From Mogibacterium kristiansenii (GTDB taxonomy: Bacteria > Bacillota > Clostridia > Peptostreptococcales > Anaerovoracaceae): a stretch of 64,000 nt of DNA. The position numbers were made by a program, and so were the translations under genes. The DNA lies in NCBI RefSeq assembly GCF_009695905.1, contig NZ_VUNA01000007.1:37406-101405 (forward strand), read 5' to 3'. Numbering within the stretch: the stretch's first letter is position 1; each line of letters begins with the position of its first letter. The notes under the pieces are model-generated. The model did no database searches and had not been told where the DNA came from. It saw nothing but the letters and a program-made list of their open reading frames with translations. Shown here one piece after another: positions 22,968-31,501 of the stretch.

Positions 22968-23960
22968 CTAGCCAATCTTAATGTTCCGAAGAACCCCTGC
23001 GTGCTGCGTGTTCTTGAGAACTGTAGCTGCAACCATCTCGACCTCTCCATCCTTCACGGCGCCCGGATCATCGAAATTTGGAACATAGGTCTTAATGCTT
23101 GCATCCCCTGTCAGAGTAGCCGCATGGAAACCATCGTTAATGTCGAACTTCACGCCGTAGATGTCGGTAAGTCCGGTCTTCTCGCTACCGCCAACAGAAC
23201 GCTTCAATCCGGATTTCACAACACTGTTTGCTGTAGCAGTATCGCCGGAAACTGTATAGTGATTACCAAGGTCCATGAATCTTACACCATCCATGGAAAC
23301 AACCTTTCTGCCGAACGCTTCCTCAGACTCGGTCTTGTAGCCAAGCGTTCTCGCAAGCGTCTGCACCTTGCCCAGCATCTGAGTGTTCATCAGCAGCGCA
23401 TCTGCATCGGTCATTCGTACGAGGTTCATCAGTTCCTCGTAGAGCTGATCTGCGTTTGCTCTGAGTGATGTAATGTTGGACACGTCAATGATGGATCCGG
23501 TATTGAATTCTGTAGATGTACCTACAAGCATCTTATCCAGTCCGTCAAACTCTTCCGTTGAGGTTGTGCTGTTACCATTAATAAGTGTGTGATGGAACAG
23601 CGAGATTGCGGCTCTAATCTTCTCTTCCATCTGGAAGCTCAGATTATTGTACCGTCCCTCCGCTGTCTTCAGCACACGGTCCATCGTGAACTTTCCTCCG
23701 AAAATTTTGAGGTTTGCGCTCTTCTGTTCTACGGTTGCCTGAGATGACTCATATTCCTGGTTCAGCTGTCTGAACGCTGCTGTGGATGGAAGCTTCTTCT
23801 GCAGGTACGAATATGTCAGAGTGCTGCCTCCGCTCGGAGATACAGTATCATCAAATGGCAGCATCTGCAGAATTTCGGATTCCCGAAGGAATGTATCCAC
23901 TACCTGCTGAGCTACCTTGTCGGACATTCCGGCTCTCATTTCGGCCAATGTCATTGCCAT
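22968..23960 (-). CDS. Major capsid protein
   Basis: 330 aa. Region MAMTLAEMRAGMSDKVAQQVVDTFLRESEIL at the N-terminus and GGKFTMDRVLKTAE ... EEKIRAAISLFHHTLINGN indicate an HK97-fold capsid protein of the P22 gp5/SPP1 gp13 style used by Gram-positive siphophages. It follows the scaffolding gene by 21 bp, the universal order. No maturation protease gene is seen, in keeping with a separate scaffold. Confidence 0.88.
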   Translation of the reverse strand: MAMTLAEMRAGMSDKVAQQVVDTFLRESEILQMLPFDDTVSPSGGSTLTYSYLQKKLPSTAAFRQLNQEYESSQATVEQKSANLKIFGGKFTMDRVLKTAEGRYNNLSFQMEEKIRAAISLFHHTLINGNSTTSTEEFDGLDKMLVGTSTEFNTGSIIDVSNITSLRANADQLYEELMNLVRMTDADALLMNTQMLGKVQTLARTLGYKTESEEAFGRKVVSMDGVRFMDLGNHYTVSGDTATANSVVKSGLKRSVGGSEKTGLTDIYGVKFDINDGFHAATLTGDASIKTYVPNFDDPGAVKDGEVEMVAATVLKNTQHAGVLRNIKIG

Positions 23961-23981
23961 AAAATCACCTTTTTCCTTTCT

Positions 23982-24614
23982 TTACTGTGCGCCATCACCT
24001 TCATAGTGCATCTTTAATGCTTCTGCAAGGTTCTTAGGCTCGGGTTTGTTGTTGTTGCCGCCCTTCGGCAGCTGACCACCACCAAGCGGCTTTAAGCCGC
24101 CGTTGTCGCCGGAGTTAAACATTGTCGGGAATGCAGTCTTGAGTGTTTCAATCTGCTTATCCCATCCTTTAATGGAATCATTTTCATCCAGTTCCAATGT
24201 TTCCCCGTTTTTCTTAAGACTTTCGTCTAATTTGAATGTGAGGTAATCAACATCAACTGCATTTTCTGAAAGAAGCGCTACTTTGATTGCAGATTTCAGC
24301 TTGGTATCTGCCAGCTGCTTTTTCAAATCCGTCACCTGTCCTTCGTAGGCTGTAATCTTTCCCTGCAGTTCATCATTGCCTTGAGTGTCAGCCTTCAGCT
24401 GAGTAATCAGAGTGTTCGCCTTGTCCAGTTCGTCCGTCTGACTGTCATATTTCGTCTGTAAGGCATCGTATTTGCCTCTGCCAACATATTCTCCTTCAGA
24501 GAGGTCGGCATAACGTACATGCTTCAGTTTGTCCGGTTCATTGGCGTTCACCTCATCCATCTTTGCCTTCACCTTTTCAAAAAGTTCACTTCCTAGCAAT
24601 TCTTCTAATTTCAT
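23982..24614 (-). CDS. Scaffolding protein (GP20/SPP1 gp11 family)
   Basis: About 210 aa. It is highly helical: LQTKYDSQTDELDKANTLIT and ITAYEGQVTDLKKQLADTK form a coiled coil, followed by DVDYLTFKLDE and a Gly/Asn-rich tail. These are features of phage minor structural GP20 scaffolds that guide procapsid assembly. The ATG at 24614 is preferred to the GTG one codon earlier. A terminator lies upstream, so a promoter must drive the capsid block, though none is obvious to me. Confidence 0.85.
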   Translation of the reverse strand: MKLEELLGSELFEKVKAKMDEVNANEPDKLKHVRYADLSEGEYVGRGKYDALQTKYDSQTDELDKANTLITQLKADTQGNDELQGKITAYEGQVTDLKKQLADTKLKSAIKVALLSENAVDVDYLTFKLDESLKKNGETLELDENDSIKGWDKQIETLKTAFPTMFNSGDNGGLKPLGGGQLPKGGNNNKPEPKNLAEALKMHYEGDGAQ

Positions 24615-24720
24615 CACAATTCCTTTCCGAGCACTGTCTTTGCGTGCTCTCCCGATAGTTTTTAAGACTTAACTGGTCTGCTCTGCGGATAGTTTAAGAG
24701 CCATAACGCATTTTTGGGCA

Positions 24721-24756
24721 ATAAAAAAGCATCCTGCCAAGGTTGGCAAAATGCTT
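24721..24756 (-). terminator. Terminator between portal block and scaffold block
   Basis: In the minus direction AGCAT ... GCCAA / TTGGC ... ATGCT pairs into one hairpin followed by TTTTTTAT. It lies between the YjcQ-like gene and the scaffolding gene. Confidence 0.75.
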
Positions 24757-24781
24757 GTAAACAGTATTTAATTGTGCCGTC

Positions 24782-25126
24782 TTACATGAACGGCGTAATC
24801 TCTTTTATGTCCTTTAGGAATTGCTTCGCCTTCTCCATAAATGAGTTGTCGCATAAATAGTCAATTCCCTCCGGTGTGATTCTTGTATTCTCCAGCATCG
24901 TGGCATAAGGTGTTTCCTGTCCGTCTATGTCTACAAAAACGATTCCTTCAATCAGTCCCATGCGGTGCATATTGTATATGACATATGCCCAATAGGATTT
25001 GTTGATTCTAAGCAGTTCGCTCCCATAGTTCAGCTTATTGCCGTCTATCGGTTCCCCCTTCTTTAGGCACTGATATAGATATGCCAGGAGCTGATACACT
25101 ATCACATGGTAATCGTCTTTTGCCAT
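24782..25126 (-). CDS. YjcQ-like winged-helix phage protein
   Basis: 114 aa. The run YHVIVYQLLAYLYQCLKKGEP, the helix YWAYVIYNMHRMGLIEG and the C-terminal ITPEGIDYLCDNSFMEKAKQFLKD match the YjcQ family of small winged-helix proteins found in Firmicutes phages. Role unknown; possibly DNA binding. It closes the terminase-portal-minor head transcript, with a terminator right after it. Confidence 0.65.
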   Translation of the reverse strand: MAKDDYHVIVYQLLAYLYQCLKKGEPIDGNKLNYGSELLRINKSYWAYVIYNMHRMGLIEGIVFVDIDGQETPYATMLENTRITPEGIDYLCDNSFMEKAKQFLKDIKEITPFM

Positions 25127-25143
25127 TTTAGCCCCAACTTACC

Positions 25144-25464
25144 TCATTTTCGCATAAAATCAAGAAGATTCGCCCAATCCGGGTATTCCTTGTCAAAAGT
25201 TTCCTTTTCTTCTGCTGTCAGTTTATGTGGGTAATCTTCAAACAAGTCAAATTCGTTTTTCTTATCAAAACTAATTATATATTCCCAGAATTCATCGCCC
25301 GTATCTTTCCACCAAACTTTATCATTTATATTCCATTTAAGCCATCCATCTGATGTGACTGCCGGGGTCTTAAGTGTAGGAGGCTTTTCCCTTCCAAAAA
25401 TATCGAGATCATCAATTACAATACCTCTACTAAGTGCTTTTTCATAATATTCATAATCATTCAT
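25144..25464 (-). CDS. Small acidic protein behind the minor head protein (possible partner or immunity protein)
   Basis: 106 aa from the ATG at 25464 with AAGGAGG nine bases upstream, overlapping the end of the minor head gene by 8 bp. It is acidic and aromatic: WNINDKVWWKDTGDEFWEY, KKNEFDLFEDYPHKL, EYPDWANLLDFM. No family recognised. Composition and tight coupling to a gene whose C-terminus carries a separate metalloprotease-like domain recall toxin-immunity pairs, but this is inference; it could equally be a head accessory protein. Confidence 0.55.
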   Translation of the reverse strand: MNDYEYYEKALSRGIVIDDLDIFGREKPPTLKTPAVTSDGWLKWNINDKVWWKDTGDEFWEYIISFDKKNEFDLFEDYPHKLTAEEKETFDKEYPDWANLLDFMRK

Positions 25465-26983
25465 CTTCAAGGGCCTCCTTCATTAACTCATAGAAAGCCG
25501 GGTACTTTGATTTGAAACTTTCCGGCGCTTCCATGTATTCTCGATATGGTTCTGAAATGAATTCAAGCATCCTATCAATTCGCAAATCACCGTTTCCATC
25601 AAATGCATCTTCCTTTTTGTGAACATAGATTCTTCCTTGATATTCAGATATAAGCTTATCACTTTTTACAAGCAAAACATCAACAGCATCGCCATTGGTT
25701 CTATGTTTTGTTTCTGGTATTATATCAGATGAATTCACATCTTTGAATATAGCTTTTTTTAATGCTGTCACTTTTTCTTGGTTCATTACTTTTGCATCCA
25801 CCAAATGCCCGATTTCGTGATACACTTCATCTAACGTTGCACCTGCTGCGATATACATAATATCCCGTTTTTTATCATAAGCACTTCCTCCACCACCAAC
25901 CACAATCGTTGTTGATTTCATTGCATCAACAACTTTTGCCGGTGTATTTTCGATTGCCTTTAAGATAGTTATCTGTTCATTTACAACATTTCTTGCTCCA
26001 GGTGCCTTCTTAAACAAAAAATCGACTAAACCATCCGGAACATCCAAATACGCTTTTCTAAACGCTTCAAAATCTTTCGCCTTATCCAGCCCGAAATATT
26101 CGGCTCTGGCTTTCAGCCGTTCCAGCTCGTCATCGTCCAGCGCCCACCGTGCCCGCTGCAACAATGCACACCGGCAATTAATATCCTGTGAAGCAAGTCC
26201 AAATGCGGATGGATACATTACTTGTATTCCTCCAACATCAAATGGTTCATCCAGTTCCTTGATTTGCCCGTCCAATTCCCTGTGTAGCGGCCGTGTCCTT
26301 CCGTCCAATGTGGCATCCCATTGTTTCATGATATCTGCCCCGGCAGCCATTGCTTTGTGCTGTGCATCGAATGCAGCCGTACACTGAACACGATGCCCTT
26401 CTGTCCTAGCAATTCGCATGGACTTATTGAATCCGATTTTTGAAGCGTTGCTGATGTTTCGTGCAATGTTTGCATAACTGTCTGCTGTGGCAATCCCGCG
26501 GCTCACTTCGTTCCGAATGTGCTTGCTCAATTGATGCACATATTCGCCATACAACCGTTTTGACACCTTCGGGCTAAGCTGCACTGCTTTTACCATAGCG
26601 AGTTGATTTATTGGCATAACAAGCGGAATTCCTTGCCCTGCTAGGTCATACATCGTACCGGTATAGCCTAGCTCGTAACTGTTTTTTAGATATCTATTTA
26701 TGCTCTCATAATTCTTATTGTTCAGCTCCGCTATGATGTTATCAATCTGCTGTTTCAAAGATTCCTGAAAGTGTTTCTGATAGATTTTCGATTGCAAGAT
26801 AGACAGCTGCACCTCATCCAGTTCATCGATATCCTTTAACAAAATATCAATTTCGCGGCTCTTCAGGTGAATCTGTTCGCTTACCCGCTTAGCAGCTTGT
26901 CTGTAGTCTCGGCGCAGCCTTGCAAGCACTTGCCCTTCTGCAGACAGCTTAGCCTTTTCCACTTCAAGTTGTCTTTTATTCAA
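25457..26983 (-). CDS. Minor head protein (SPP1 gp7/Mu F-like) with C-terminal HExxH domain
   Basis: 508 aa. The N-terminal ~290 residues form the head morphogenesis domain: RIARTEGHRVQCTAAFDAQ, KQWDATLDGRTRPLHREL and QDINCRCALLQ are its classical motifs. After about residue 330 a second domain begins (NVVNEQITILKAIENTPAKVV) containing VYHEIGHLVDAKV, a zinc-metalloprotease-like HExxH motif, and DMLEFISEPYREY-like sequence near the end. In related phages such C-terminal extensions vary and may be toxin or effector domains injected with DNA. It overlaps portal and acidic partner genes. Confidence 0.82.
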   Translation of the reverse strand: MNKRQLEVEKAKLSAEGQVLARLRRDYRQAAKRVSEQIHLKSREIDILLKDIDELDEVQLSILQSKIYQKHFQESLKQQIDNIIAELNNKNYESINRYLKNSYELGYTGTMYDLAGQGIPLVMPINQLAMVKAVQLSPKVSKRLYGEYVHQLSKHIRNEVSRGIATADSYANIARNISNASKIGFNKSMRIARTEGHRVQCTAAFDAQHKAMAAGADIMKQWDATLDGRTRPLHRELDGQIKELDEPFDVGGIQVMYPSAFGLASQDINCRCALLQRARWALDDDELERLKARAEYFGLDKAKDFEAFRKAYLDVPDGLVDFLFKKAPGARNVVNEQITILKAIENTPAKVVDAMKSTTIVVGGGGSAYDKKRDIMYIAAGATLDEVYHEIGHLVDAKVMNQEKVTALKKAIFKDVNSSDIIPETKHRTNGDAVDVLLVKSDKLISEYQGRIYVHKKEDAFDGNGDLRIDRMLEFISEPYREYMEAPESFKSKYPAFYELMKEALEDE

Positions 26984-28457
26984 TTACCTCACCACCAGCA
27001 TCCCATTCCGGCTCTATCCCATCAAGTGCTTTTCCGGCGCTGTTAACACCCGCTGCAGCTTCGTCTGGGTCAAGCAGTTTGCCCTTTATATCCTCATAAT
27101 CCAAATCAAGGACTTCGCAAATCCGCTGGAGAATTAAATCATTGTCCATATACGCTGCAAGCGCCAACAGTGTATTGATGTCAGTCTGTCTGATTTGGGC
27201 CTCCTTCAATCGGATGTCCGCATTTTCTCCGGCGTTGGCCATTAGTTCAGGGTTGATATCGATGTAAACCTGATCTGCAGTGTATCCAGTTCCATTCTTT
27301 TCATTAATCTCTGCAATCACAATCTCTACTAGGTCGGAGAGCAGCAGCTCTAACTGGTCAATAATCTTACTGCAGCGCATCTCTAAGAGCGAATAGCTCT
27401 GCTTGATTGCAATATTGGTCGTTGCATTGGTATCCTTCATACCAGATAAATTCAACCCCATCCCGAAGCGGTAGATATTGGTCTCATCGATGTCTATTTT
27501 GGTCTTTCGAGCCTCATATGGGATTGCAATGGTGTGCACTTCCAGACCGGCATTACCTTCATCCGGGACGCCGATGCGTCTCTTAGTCCGAAGGTTCGTC
27601 GTGAGCTCTTCCATGCTCTGCCCTTCGAATCCTTTGACAACATAGATTGGATTGTCAAAATCTCCGATGTTGTTGGATAGGCCGCATGACATCATGTCAT
27701 AGTCATCAATGAGCAGCTTCACCGTGTGCAAGTGGCTGAGCTGCTTCTTGTTATAATCAATCCTATGAAATGGCAGGAAACCTAGGTTCTTTGAGCTGAG
27801 GTTCCCATCCGCATCTTTGTACACAGCATGAGGCCGCGGATTAATTTGAACTGAATCGTCATAGACAATTTCCCCGTTGTCCTCTTGCTTGTAGTAATAG
27901 GTGTTTTCATCATCAACAACAAGCACCTTGAACTGCATCTTGCCCGCCTTATCAATACGGTCCTTGTATTTCCAAATGATTTGGTCCTTTCCATCATCGG
28001 CAAACCGTCCCTCTACTTCTACTACGCCAAGGCTATCTGCATTCTCAAAGCAGAGGCGGTCATCCTTGCCGAGATAGGTGTGGATGTAATCCCATCCCTT
28101 AACCTGCAAACCTGTGATTGTGTCTGATAACTCTACCTTGAACCGCTTGTTTGAATTAAAGTACTTATCCAGTTCCGCCTGCAGCTTCGGATCATCCGAC
28201 ATTACGAATCCGCTCTTATCGGACATGATTAGCTGCGTCGCCTGGTCCACAAGCTCTGTGAAGAACCGGTGCGGTATTTTGGCATTGGTTCGTTCGGTGT
28301 CTTCTACAAGGTTTCCGTTATCATCGAAGTAGAACATCCGATAACGCAGAATATCGTGTCTACCTTCGTAATACGCTTCCCCTGCCCGGGCCTGTCGTTT
28401 GGCTAACGAACCGGCATCCGCTTCAAGGAAGACTTTTATTTCTTCTTTTGTAAGCAT
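26976..28457 (-). CDS. Portal protein (SPP1 gp6-like)
   Basis: 493 aa. ERTNAKIPHRFFTELVDQATQLI, GFLPFHRIDYNKKQLSHLHTVKLLIDDYDMM and LNLSGMKDTNATTNIAIKQSYSLLEMRCSK are typical of SPP1-type portals, which form the dodecameric ring at the packaging vertex. The C-terminus is acidic. AAGGAGATTACTTAC precedes the ATG. It overlaps the minor head gene by 8 bp. Upstream genes are a tail-fibre-like insertion rather than terminase directly. Confidence 0.9.
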   Translation of the reverse strand: MLTKEEIKVFLEADAGSLAKRQARAGEAYYEGRHDILRYRMFYFDDNGNLVEDTERTNAKIPHRFFTELVDQATQLIMSDKSGFVMSDDPKLQAELDKYFNSNKRFKVELSDTITGLQVKGWDYIHTYLGKDDRLCFENADSLGVVEVEGRFADDGKDQIIWKYKDRIDKAGKMQFKVLVVDDENTYYYKQEDNGEIVYDDSVQINPRPHAVYKDADGNLSSKNLGFLPFHRIDYNKKQLSHLHTVKLLIDDYDMMSCGLSNNIGDFDNPIYVVKGFEGQSMEELTTNLRTKRRIGVPDEGNAGLEVHTIAIPYEARKTKIDIDETNIYRFGMGLNLSGMKDTNATTNIAIKQSYSLLEMRCSKIIDQLELLLSDLVEIVIAEINEKNGTGYTADQVYIDINPELMANAGENADIRLKEAQIRQTDINTLLALAAYMDNDLILQRICEVLDLDYEDIKGKLLDPDEAAAGVNSAGKALDGIEPEWDAGGEVIE

Positions 28458-28681
28458 GTAAGTAATCTCCTTCTTACTGCATAAATGTGCACCACCGTGC
28501 CAGCAGGCAACGTGCCCTCAACAATAAAGCCGTCGATAGTGTTAAAATCTATTTGTGCTATGTTTTCCCCCGGTATGGATGGAACTCGCAGCACTGAGTT
28601 GTTCACTCTTGTCCCACTAACGTATCCACCGATTGACGACAGTTTTCCGTTTCGGACCTCTGCATCAAGGATAGCCTTCAT
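28436..28681 (-). CDS. Small phage protein of unknown function
   Basis: 81 aa, MKAILDAEVRNGKLSSIGGYVSGTRVNNSVLRVPSIPG, then IDFNTIDGFIVEGTLPAGTVVHIYAVRRR. Predicted beta-rich. It overlaps the genes on both sides, so belongs to the same fibre-like cassette between terminase and portal. No function recognised. Confidence 0.55.
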   Translation of the reverse strand: MKAILDAEVRNGKLSSIGGYVSGTRVNNSVLRVPSIPGENIAQIDFNTIDGFIVEGTLPAGTVVHIYAVRRRLLTCLQKKK

Positions 28682-29010
28682 TTCTTCTCCAGGAGCGATT
28701 CTAAACGTGCCAGCGAGCTTTCTCCAATCGAAATTACCCCCCCATTTAACGATAAAAAGATGGTTTCATTTCGGTCGCTTTCCGGCGATTCGAGAATAAT
28801 CCGAATTCGGGAAAAATCATATTTCTTCCCATCCGGTTCGGTATCCCGAGATAGGTTTGCGATTGGCTCGTCTGCGGATACAGTTTCAATCAGTTCCATT
28901 GGCTTCTCTTGCAGTGCCTCTTCAATTGCTGTTACCCTCTCTTCGATGGTTGCCTGCGGTTTGAATTTTTCTTCTCCAATCAAATCGTATATTTTTTGAA
29001 TGTCTGCCAT
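28678..29010 (-). CDS. Small phage protein of unknown function, fibre cassette
   Basis: 110 aa. The N-terminus is a coiled coil-like helix (IQKIYDLIGEEKFKPQATIEERVTAIEEALQ); the rest is beta-rich (FSRIRIILESPESDRNETIFLSLNGG). It begins directly at the stop of the 762-aa fibre-like protein and overlaps the following gene. Possibly a fibre accessory or trimerisation partner; inferred from position only. Confidence 0.55.
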   Translation of the reverse strand: MADIQKIYDLIGEEKFKPQATIEERVTAIEEALQEKPMELIETVSADEPIANLSRDTEPDGKKYDFSRIRIILESPESDRNETIFLSLNGGVISIGESSLARLESLLEKK

Positions 29011-31299
29011 TTATGTCACCTCGTTTAGCTTGCGAACAAATGATACTTCTGTTTTTGCAGGTTCTTTCTTGTCAGTGTATTGTCCGCATAACATTACAAT
29101 TGCTCCCGCATCTACCTCTATCCACTCTTTTAATGTTTCCGCCACCGTTACGTATTCCGTTGTTGGTGTATTGAGTTCATAATGCAGTGTAGCACCAGAC
29201 AACGCCGATACTACTTCGTCTTCGGTTGAATATCTATCATCGTATATCCATACACTTTCACCTGTTGTCGAATGCGTCGAGATGCCTGTAGCCCCTTCAA
29301 AAATCTCGTTGATTGTTTTCGTTTTATAGATATTGCACAAATCGTCGTTCATTCTATTGAAAGTCCCACATGGCTTTGCTTTCGCTGGCAGTGTTGCAAA
29401 AAAAATACCGCTGTCATTTTTCTTCCATTTAAGGGCTCCAAGGTTTACAACGCCCACGTTCCGTGTGATGATTCCAGTGTCAACGTCAAGCGAGTCTCTC
29501 GCAATATTGGCACTACGCAGTTCCGGGAAACTGCACTTCGCAATCACTGTTTCGGAATATGGCGAAAACTCTTGTTCGCCTAAGGTTATTTGTATATCCT
29601 TTATTTCGACGTTTTTGGTACTTGAGGTATAATCAGCCCGAATTTTGTAAACGTCTTTCTCAATCGTCCGCACGAACTTCTGAAATTCTCCGTTCGATAT
29701 GATATAAGGCGATGTTGTCGTTCCGTCAGTGTGGAAAAGTTTGAACCGAACATTATGACCTTCAGGGCACTTGATGCTATAGCTAAATGTTTTCCCCGCC
29801 GGGATGAAGACATCTGCTCCATGCTCTGTTCTAATACTCTCTTTCGGTGTAAGCACCCCGTCCACAATATTGAAGTCATCTCCAAAAGCCTTCAAGTCTA
29901 AAGTGTTCCTTCCTGTTGTCACAACATGTGTAACTGGTGCTTGCAACAGCATATAATCCGAATACTCATAACATTTTTCAGGATAGGTTCTCTCAAATTC
30001 GTAATATGAAGCAGGTTCCTTTCCTGCTCCATACAGTGCCGTGAGGTTTATCACGTTAATTGGCGCTTCCACATTCGGAACGTAAAAATACGAATTGTCG
30101 ATATTTGTATAAGTTTGACATAATACTTTCGAATCCTCTGTTACCGAAAAAATCGCCCAGCATATATCTTTGGTATAGCTGGGAACCCCCTCGCCTCCCG
30201 CTATCATTTTTACAAATTCCCCGTATATTTGCGGAAAAACATCCGCAGAGTTATAACGAACGGCCACATACATTAAGTACTTTTGCTCGGATTGCACATT
30301 TGTGCCTATTTCGTGACCGTCTTTGCTCGCACCAAACCTAGCAACTGGACCGGTCAGTGAAATTTTCTTCAGATTTCCAACTTCTGCAACAGTTACGTTT
30401 CCATTGGTAGCCCATCTCTCCGCAAGCTGATTCCACACAACCGTTCTTCCTAAGATTTTGTCTATGCTGATATAATTCGTTCCACTTATAACATCAATAC
30501 TAGACGTCCCTACGGAACGCACAACATCGTACGTCTGCCCCTTGTTTAGCTTCATCAGCGCATCTATTCTGCGCTCCTGCTTTCCTGCCTCTGCTCTGAA
30601 CGTTGTGCCTTCGGCTTTAAGATTGTTCACTTCCGTTTGCAATTCGGCAGCATGAGCATCGAATTCTGCGGTCTTTCCGGCAGCGTTGGCATCGTATGCC
30701 GTCATTTTTTCGGTATGATTATCGTTGTACGCTTTAAGCTTTTCGGCAGCGTTACTGTCGTATACGCCCACCTTTTTCTCGGCATTGGCATTGTAGTCAT
30801 TGGTTTTCGCACTGCTGTTCTTATTGAAGCCATCGGTCGCACTATCCACGACTTCTCGGAATTCTCCGATTGCTCCGTCTGAAACGCGCTGCATCATCTC
30901 ATTCTTTTCGGATTCGGTGAAATAGTCCTTCCCTTTCACCGGTGTATAACCATCAAACTCGCCTGTGTCAGCTCTACGGATGATATCGGCTACGGTATCC
31001 TCCACCTTCTGCACCAATCCCTCAAATGTCAGCTTTTCTGTTGGGGTATACACATAATCCGGAGGCAGAGGGCGAGGTACCACTGAGAAAACAAATTCCT
31101 GCAGCGTACTATCTGCCATGCACTCATACGCGGTCTGATTGCCTGGATGCTGCAACAGTTCATCAGGAACTATGCACTCGCCGTTCACAACATCACAGCG
31201 GTATACCTCTCCGGAAATTACAAAATCCACGAAAACACCTCTGCAGTCCGTCAGCTTCTGCCCGGCATCCCACTGGTAGAGAATCTTATTCGTTTTCAT
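29011..31299 (-). CDS. Large fibre-like protein (BppU-like N-terminus) between terminase and portal genes
   Basis: 762 aa. N-terminus YQWDAGQKLTDCRGVFVDFVI through VYTPTEKLTFEGLVQKVEDTV is like the anchoring domain of upper baseplate (BppU) proteins. Residues about 165-230 are Asn/Ala coiled repeats, such as YDSNAAEKLKAYNDNHTEKM and YDANAAGKTAEFDAH. The rest is beta-rich with modules (IDVISGTNYISIDKI, FSPYSETVIAKC, ATLHYELNTPTTEYV) seen in phage receptor-binding or fibre proteins. Its place among head genes, not tail genes, is odd and suggests a head decoration fibre or a transposed tail gene. Confidence 0.7.
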   Translation of the reverse strand: MKTNKILYQWDAGQKLTDCRGVFVDFVISGEVYRCDVVNGECIVPDELLQHPGNQTAYECMADSTLQEFVFSVVPRPLPPDYVYTPTEKLTFEGLVQKVEDTVADIIRRADTGEFDGYTPVKGKDYFTESEKNEMMQRVSDGAIGEFREVVDSATDGFNKNSSAKTNDYNANAEKKVGVYDSNAAEKLKAYNDNHTEKMTAYDANAAGKTAEFDAHAAELQTEVNNLKAEGTTFRAEAGKQERRIDALMKLNKGQTYDVVRSVGTSSIDVISGTNYISIDKILGRTVVWNQLAERWATNGNVTVAEVGNLKKISLTGPVARFGASKDGHEIGTNVQSEQKYLMYVAVRYNSADVFPQIYGEFVKMIAGGEGVPSYTKDICWAIFSVTEDSKVLCQTYTNIDNSYFYVPNVEAPINVINLTALYGAGKEPASYYEFERTYPEKCYEYSDYMLLQAPVTHVVTTGRNTLDLKAFGDDFNIVDGVLTPKESIRTEHGADVFIPAGKTFSYSIKCPEGHNVRFKLFHTDGTTTSPYIISNGEFQKFVRTIEKDVYKIRADYTSSTKNVEIKDIQITLGEQEFSPYSETVIAKCSFPELRSANIARDSLDVDTGIITRNVGVVNLGALKWKKNDSGIFFATLPAKAKPCGTFNRMNDDLCNIYKTKTINEIFEGATGISTHSTTGESVWIYDDRYSTEDEVVSALSGATLHYELNTPTTEYVTVAETLKEWIEVDAGAIVMLCGQYTDKKEPAKTEVSFVRKLNEVT

Positions 31300-31501
31300 T
31301 CTGTTTTTTCTCTCCTTCCTCGATGCTTATGCCATATGCAACCGATTTCAACCGGATGCACCTACGCTTCTTACACTTGTGTGTTCGGATTAAGCCATCG
31401 GTCAAATACCCGTCATAACGCGTACAGAACGCCGTTGGCTTCCGCGTCCAATTATCATCAATCAGTCGATACCACCATGTTTTTTCGTCATTGTCATTCA
31501 T
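31286..31501 (-). CDS. Small Cys/Trp-containing phage protein
   Basis: About 71 aa from the ATG at 31501 in an ATGA overlap with the terminase stop; an in-frame ATG at 31528 has a badly spaced ribosome site. Sequence KTWWYRLIDDNWTRKPTAF then THKCKKRRCIRLKSVAYG. A C-x4-C pair could help bind metal but is too little for a call. Unknown function. Confidence 0.55.
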   Translation of the reverse strand: MNDNDEKTWWYRLIDDNWTRKPTAFCTRYDGYLTDGLIRTHKCKKRRCIRLKSVAYGISIEEGEKKQNENE

